From Sediminitomix flava (GTDB lineage: Bacteria; Bacteroidota; Bacteroidia; Cytophagales; Flammeovirgaceae), in the NCBI RefSeq assembly GCF_003149185.1, contig NZ_QGDO01000010.1, forward strand, positions 1-64,000: a DNA stretch of 64,000 bases. The letters run 5' to 3'. The position numbers were made by a program, and so were the translations under genes. Numbering within the stretch: the first letter of the stretch is position 1; the number at the start of each line of letters is the position of its first letter. The notes under the pieces were generated by a model, which saw nothing but the letters and a program-made list of their open reading frames with translations, made no database searches and had not been told where the DNA came from. Positions 61,513 to 64,000 of this stretch are shown here, piece by piece.

Positions 61513-61995
61513 ATGCCTAATTCTAAATACCTTTCTTGTCCAAGTTGTAATAGCAATGATATTGTCAAATATGGTTTAAATCATATCAAGAAGAAGTGAA
61601 GTAAAAATGTAACAACTGCAAGAGACAATTTGTAGAACATAATAACCATAACTATGAAAGCAAAGCAATTATCAGACGCTTAATATTAGAAAGAGTTAGA
61701 GTTAGCCAGTAAGGGATTACCATATCTACGAATATGAATTTGTCTTAGCGTAGTCTATTAATCGTTCAAGAAATAGAGAAAATATCTAATCATTTAGATT
61801 GACGTTTACAAAAGTATACTAAGCTTGTAAATATTCAGAAAGTACTAGATGTAGGTGATATGTGGGGTTTGGATACTTCTAGATCGAAAAACAAGACAAG
61901 TTGTGAGTCTGAAGTTTGGTACTCGTAAAGTCAACATGGTTAAAAAATTTACGGGGGGCTATACCAAAGAATCTTAGAGGAAAGGTAATGATTTA
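61513..61995 (+). pseudogene. decayed IS1-family-like transposase
   Basis: Translated across stops and one frameshift it reads like an IS1 InsA/InsB pair: a zinc finger 'LSCPSCNSNDIVKYG', then, after a frame change near 61600, 'KCNNCKRQFVEHNNHNYES' and later 'VLDVGDMWGLD', which sits where IS1 transposases have the catalytic 'DEMW' strand. At least six in-frame stops. The right end could not be placed and no terminal repeats were found. Not functional. Confidence 0.65.
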
Positions 61996-62512
61996 CTAAG
62001 AAAACACTAGTAGATCAAAATATTAGTCCTATATGCACATGATATAGAACGTGCGATAGCAAATGAGAAACAAACCTTATAGTTAATCTTTATATTCCTG
62101 GAGATAAAGAAAAGGAAGATTAACTTAAAAAAAATCATACATTTATTATAGATGAAAACTTCACATTTAGCTATTGATTTGTTTTACTAATCAATAATTA
62201 CTCATAAATATAGAGCATCCACAAAAATAGTATCAGGCACTGTATTTAATTGATGATGTATACCCCACTTTATCTTTTTCAAGAGATGAAAATATTTGTG
62301 ACTCAATATATTATTCTATAAACTATATTCATTATGGACTATCCATTGCTACCTCCTTCTAATTAAATCATGCCATTTCTATTCTGATCATACTCATTTG
62401 AATTGAAGTATGTGAATATTCTTTATAAGTTGGTATCATTTTGATACCAAAGAATAGAACAATAGCAACACATTATATTATCAGAAAAAGTCATTCATGT
62501 ATTTATAATTAC
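61996..62512. other. intergenic region without recognisable genes
   Basis: AT-rich stretch with many stops in all frames, probably including eroded remains of the IS1-like element. The only clear structure is the palindrome at 62430-62450. Confidence 0.4.
62430..62450. repeat. palindrome copy 1 (GGTATCA-N3-TGATACC)
   Basis: Perfect 9-bp arms TTGGTATCA / TGATACCAA around TTT. The same core occurs at 63812-63828 and 63976-63992. Looks like a binding site for a dimeric protein or a short repeat family. Confidence 0.7.
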
Positions 62513-62573
62513 ACTGGAGTGTCTACTTTTAGGGTTACAGATTTAAACTATCTTTTTCTTAACTTCTATTGTT

Positions 62574-62845
62574 ATGAAAAGATACGATGCCGCATTTAAA
62601 GAGATGGTTCTAGACTTACTTGGATCAGGTCAGTCGATAAGCCAATTGGCTAAAGATTATCAGAAAAGTCCAATTACGTTTCGTAGTTGGCAGAAAAAGT
62701 CTTTAAGTCCTGAAGGTTTATCAGGTAAGGGGATTTTAACGGCCGAACAAGACGAAATTAACGCTTAAAGAAAGCCTTAAAGGATGCTGAGCTAGAACGC
62801 AATATCTTAAAAAAGGCCGTGAGCATTTTCTCCAAGAAAGACTGA
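62574..62845 (+). pseudogene. IS3-type orfA (helix-turn-helix transposase subunit), frameshifted
   Basis: Starts 'MKRYDAAFKEMVLDLL' with an HTH ('SISQLAKDYQKSPITFRSW'). Loss of one base near 62760 ends the frame at 62768; restoring it continues into 'LKKALKDAELERNILKKAV', the leucine-zipper end typical of IS3 orfA, finishing 'SKKD' at 62845. Confidence 0.85.
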
Positions 62846-63734
62846 GTACATACAGTTTATTAAAAATCATAAGTGTTCTTATTCAGTTGGGAAAATGTGT
62901 GATCTATTAAAGATTAGTAGAAACTCGTTTTACAAATGGGATCGAAATAGACAAGTATCCCCATCAGGTTTGCGAACAACATACCTCAAGTCAGAAATCA
63001 GAAGAATATTTGAAGATAACCTCCAAATCTAGATAGTTACAGGATTCAAAAAGAATTGAGTAAAGTTTATATAATCCTTTCTAGAAGCTATGTCGCTCGT
63101 TTAATACGAGAGATGGGATTAAGGAGTGTACTGAAAAGAAAATATGTCATTACCACTGATTCTAGGCATGATCAGCTCGTCGCAGAGAATGTATTGAATC
63201 GAAATTTCACAGAGAATAAACTCGGTAAAACATGGGTGTCAGGTATTACTTATATCCGTGTATCTGATCAGTGGGTATACTTAACAACTATGATTGATCT
63301 TACTGATCGAAAAGTGGTAAGTTATTCTTTGAGTGAAGATATGAGTACTAAAAATACAGTACTTAGAGCGTAGACTTCAGCCCTAAAAAACAGAGATATA
63401 TGTGATGATTTTCTACTCCATCCAGACCTAGGAGCACAATACAGTAGTGTCTTATTCACTTACTTCTGTATTGAACAAACATCCAAAAGCTAAACAGAGT
63501 ATGAATAGAAAAGGAAACTGTTGGGATAACTCGGTAGCTGAAAGCTTTTTTAAAAGCATCAAATATGAATACCTCTACCGTTTTAAATTTCAATCCATGA
63601 AAGAACTTAGAATAGAAGTCTCAAAGTATATTTATTGGTATAATCATAAGAGACTACATTCAACATTGGGTTACAAAACTCCTGTGGAAAGAGAAAATGA
63701 ATTAAATTTTATAAACTTGAAAAGGATAGCCTAA
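62846..63734 (+). pseudogene. IS3-type orfB (DDE transposase), multiply broken
   Basis: Fragments in order: 'FIKNHKCSYSVGKMCDLLK' in one frame; 'SYRIQKELSKVYII...VARLIREMGLRS' after a frameshift near 63030; a stop at 63371; 'LLHPDLGAQYSS' with the second catalytic Asp; and, after another frameshift near 63445, 'NCWDNSVAESFFKS' with the catalytic Glu. The first catalytic Asp is replaced by Gly in 'WVSGITYIRV' (codon at 63242), where the family has 'DITYI'. Not functional in itself. Confidence 0.88.
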
Positions 63735-63811
63735 AATTGTATACTTTTAGGTTGATACTCCAGTAAGCAATGTTTTCAACTATTGAACTCGATTTTAAAT
63801 TTATAATTACT

Positions 63812-63828
63812 GGTATCAAAATGATACC
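63812..63828. repeat. palindrome copy 2 (GGTATCA-N3-TGATACC)
   Basis: 7-bp perfect arms around AAA, 48 bp beyond the IS3 remnant. Confidence 0.7.
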
Positions 63829-63975
63829 GATTATATAAGGGTTTCTATCAAATAGATAAAAAATATAACAATAGTTCTGGATTCATTGTGAAACCAAAAT
63901 TAGTACCATTAAATAAATGATATTGTTGATCGTCTTAATAATATAAGATTTTTTAAAAATAAAAGAGATTAAACT

Positions 63976-63992
63976 GGTATCATAATGATACC
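63976..63992. repeat. palindrome copy 3 (GGTATCA-N3-TGATACC)
   Basis: 7-bp perfect arms around TAA (8 bp counting the flanking T/A), at the very end of the window; more copies may follow outside it. Confidence 0.7.
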
Positions 63993-64000
63993 AAAAAAAA

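Larger units (their letters stand above)
62513..63764 (+). mobile_element. decayed IS3-family insertion sequence
   Basis: About 1.25 kb bounded by short inverted ends ACTGGAGTGTC (left) and GATACTCCAGT (right), with a related inner motif TACTTTTAGG(G)TT near both ends in direct orientation. It holds a broken orfA and orfB in the usual IS3 order. The exact ends are uncertain and no target duplication was found. Confidence 0.65.

Noticed and set aside
62430-63992. CRISPR array
   Set aside because: Only three palindromes, irregular spacing, no spacer-repeat pattern and no cas genes.

Overview
The window comes from an AT-rich genome of the phylum Bacteroidota. The signs are several C-terminal type IX secretion (T9SS) sorting domains, two SusC/SusD pairs, an ECF sigma/FecR anti-sigma pair, and promoters of the form TTG-N19-21-TAnnTTTG. 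Two GH86 (beta-agarase/beta-porphyranase family) enzymes suggest a marine, alga-degrading member of the Cytophagales (Flammeovirga-like); that narrower placement is an inference.

Layout. (1) 177-7084: a tight three-gene operon on the + strand encoding a restriction-endonuclease-fold protein with a zinc ribbon, a DinG/XPD-type helicase with four candidate Fe-S cysteines, and a divergent PIWI protein. This is the pPIWI-RE three-gene system predicted by Burroughs, Iyer and Aravind (2013) as an RNA-dependent restriction system against invading DNA. It is the most interesting part of the window. (2) 7686-12653: one very large, signal-less protein of unknown function with a duplicated beta-propeller-like N-terminal half and a helical, partly hydrophobic C-terminal part. 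(3) 13595-23607: a secreted subtilase with T9SS tail, a secreted S9 peptidase and a membrane sensor with Reg_prop propellers and a SpoIIE phosphatase domain, with hairpin terminators after each. (4) 23785-27236: a two-gene operon of a GH2 lipoprotein and a GH140-like protein, followed by a 217-bp inverted-repeat element between convergent genes.

(5) 27533-47586: polysaccharide utilisation locus 1 (PUL1). On the minus strand lie FecR anti-sigma, SusC with an STN signalling domain, SusD, a GH5 lipoprotein, a GH74-CBM6-T9SS enzyme and a GH-A clan lipoprotein. A second minus-strand operon holds GH3, GH43 and LacZ-type GH2 enzymes. The ECF sigma gene is divergent to this second operon. The likely circuit is substrate-loaded SusC, signalling through STN to FecR, which releases the ECF sigma factor. 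A shared element (ATTAGGGGGT-N15-YGTATW) lies upstream of both minus-strand operons and is a candidate target promoter. The enzyme set points to a beta-glucan or xyloglucan-like hemicellulose.

(6) 47828-48571: a LuxR-type regulator. (7) 49139-60517: PUL2, with SusC, SusD and a glycan-binding lipoprotein followed by two paralogous GH86 enzymes, aimed at agar or porphyran. (8) 60518-64000: an AT-rich, gene-poor tail with a decayed IS1-like transposase, a decayed IS3-type element and three copies of the palindrome GGTATCA-N3-TGATACC.

I saw no rRNA, tRNA or CRISPR array. Domain and family calls are from reading motifs; no database search was run.
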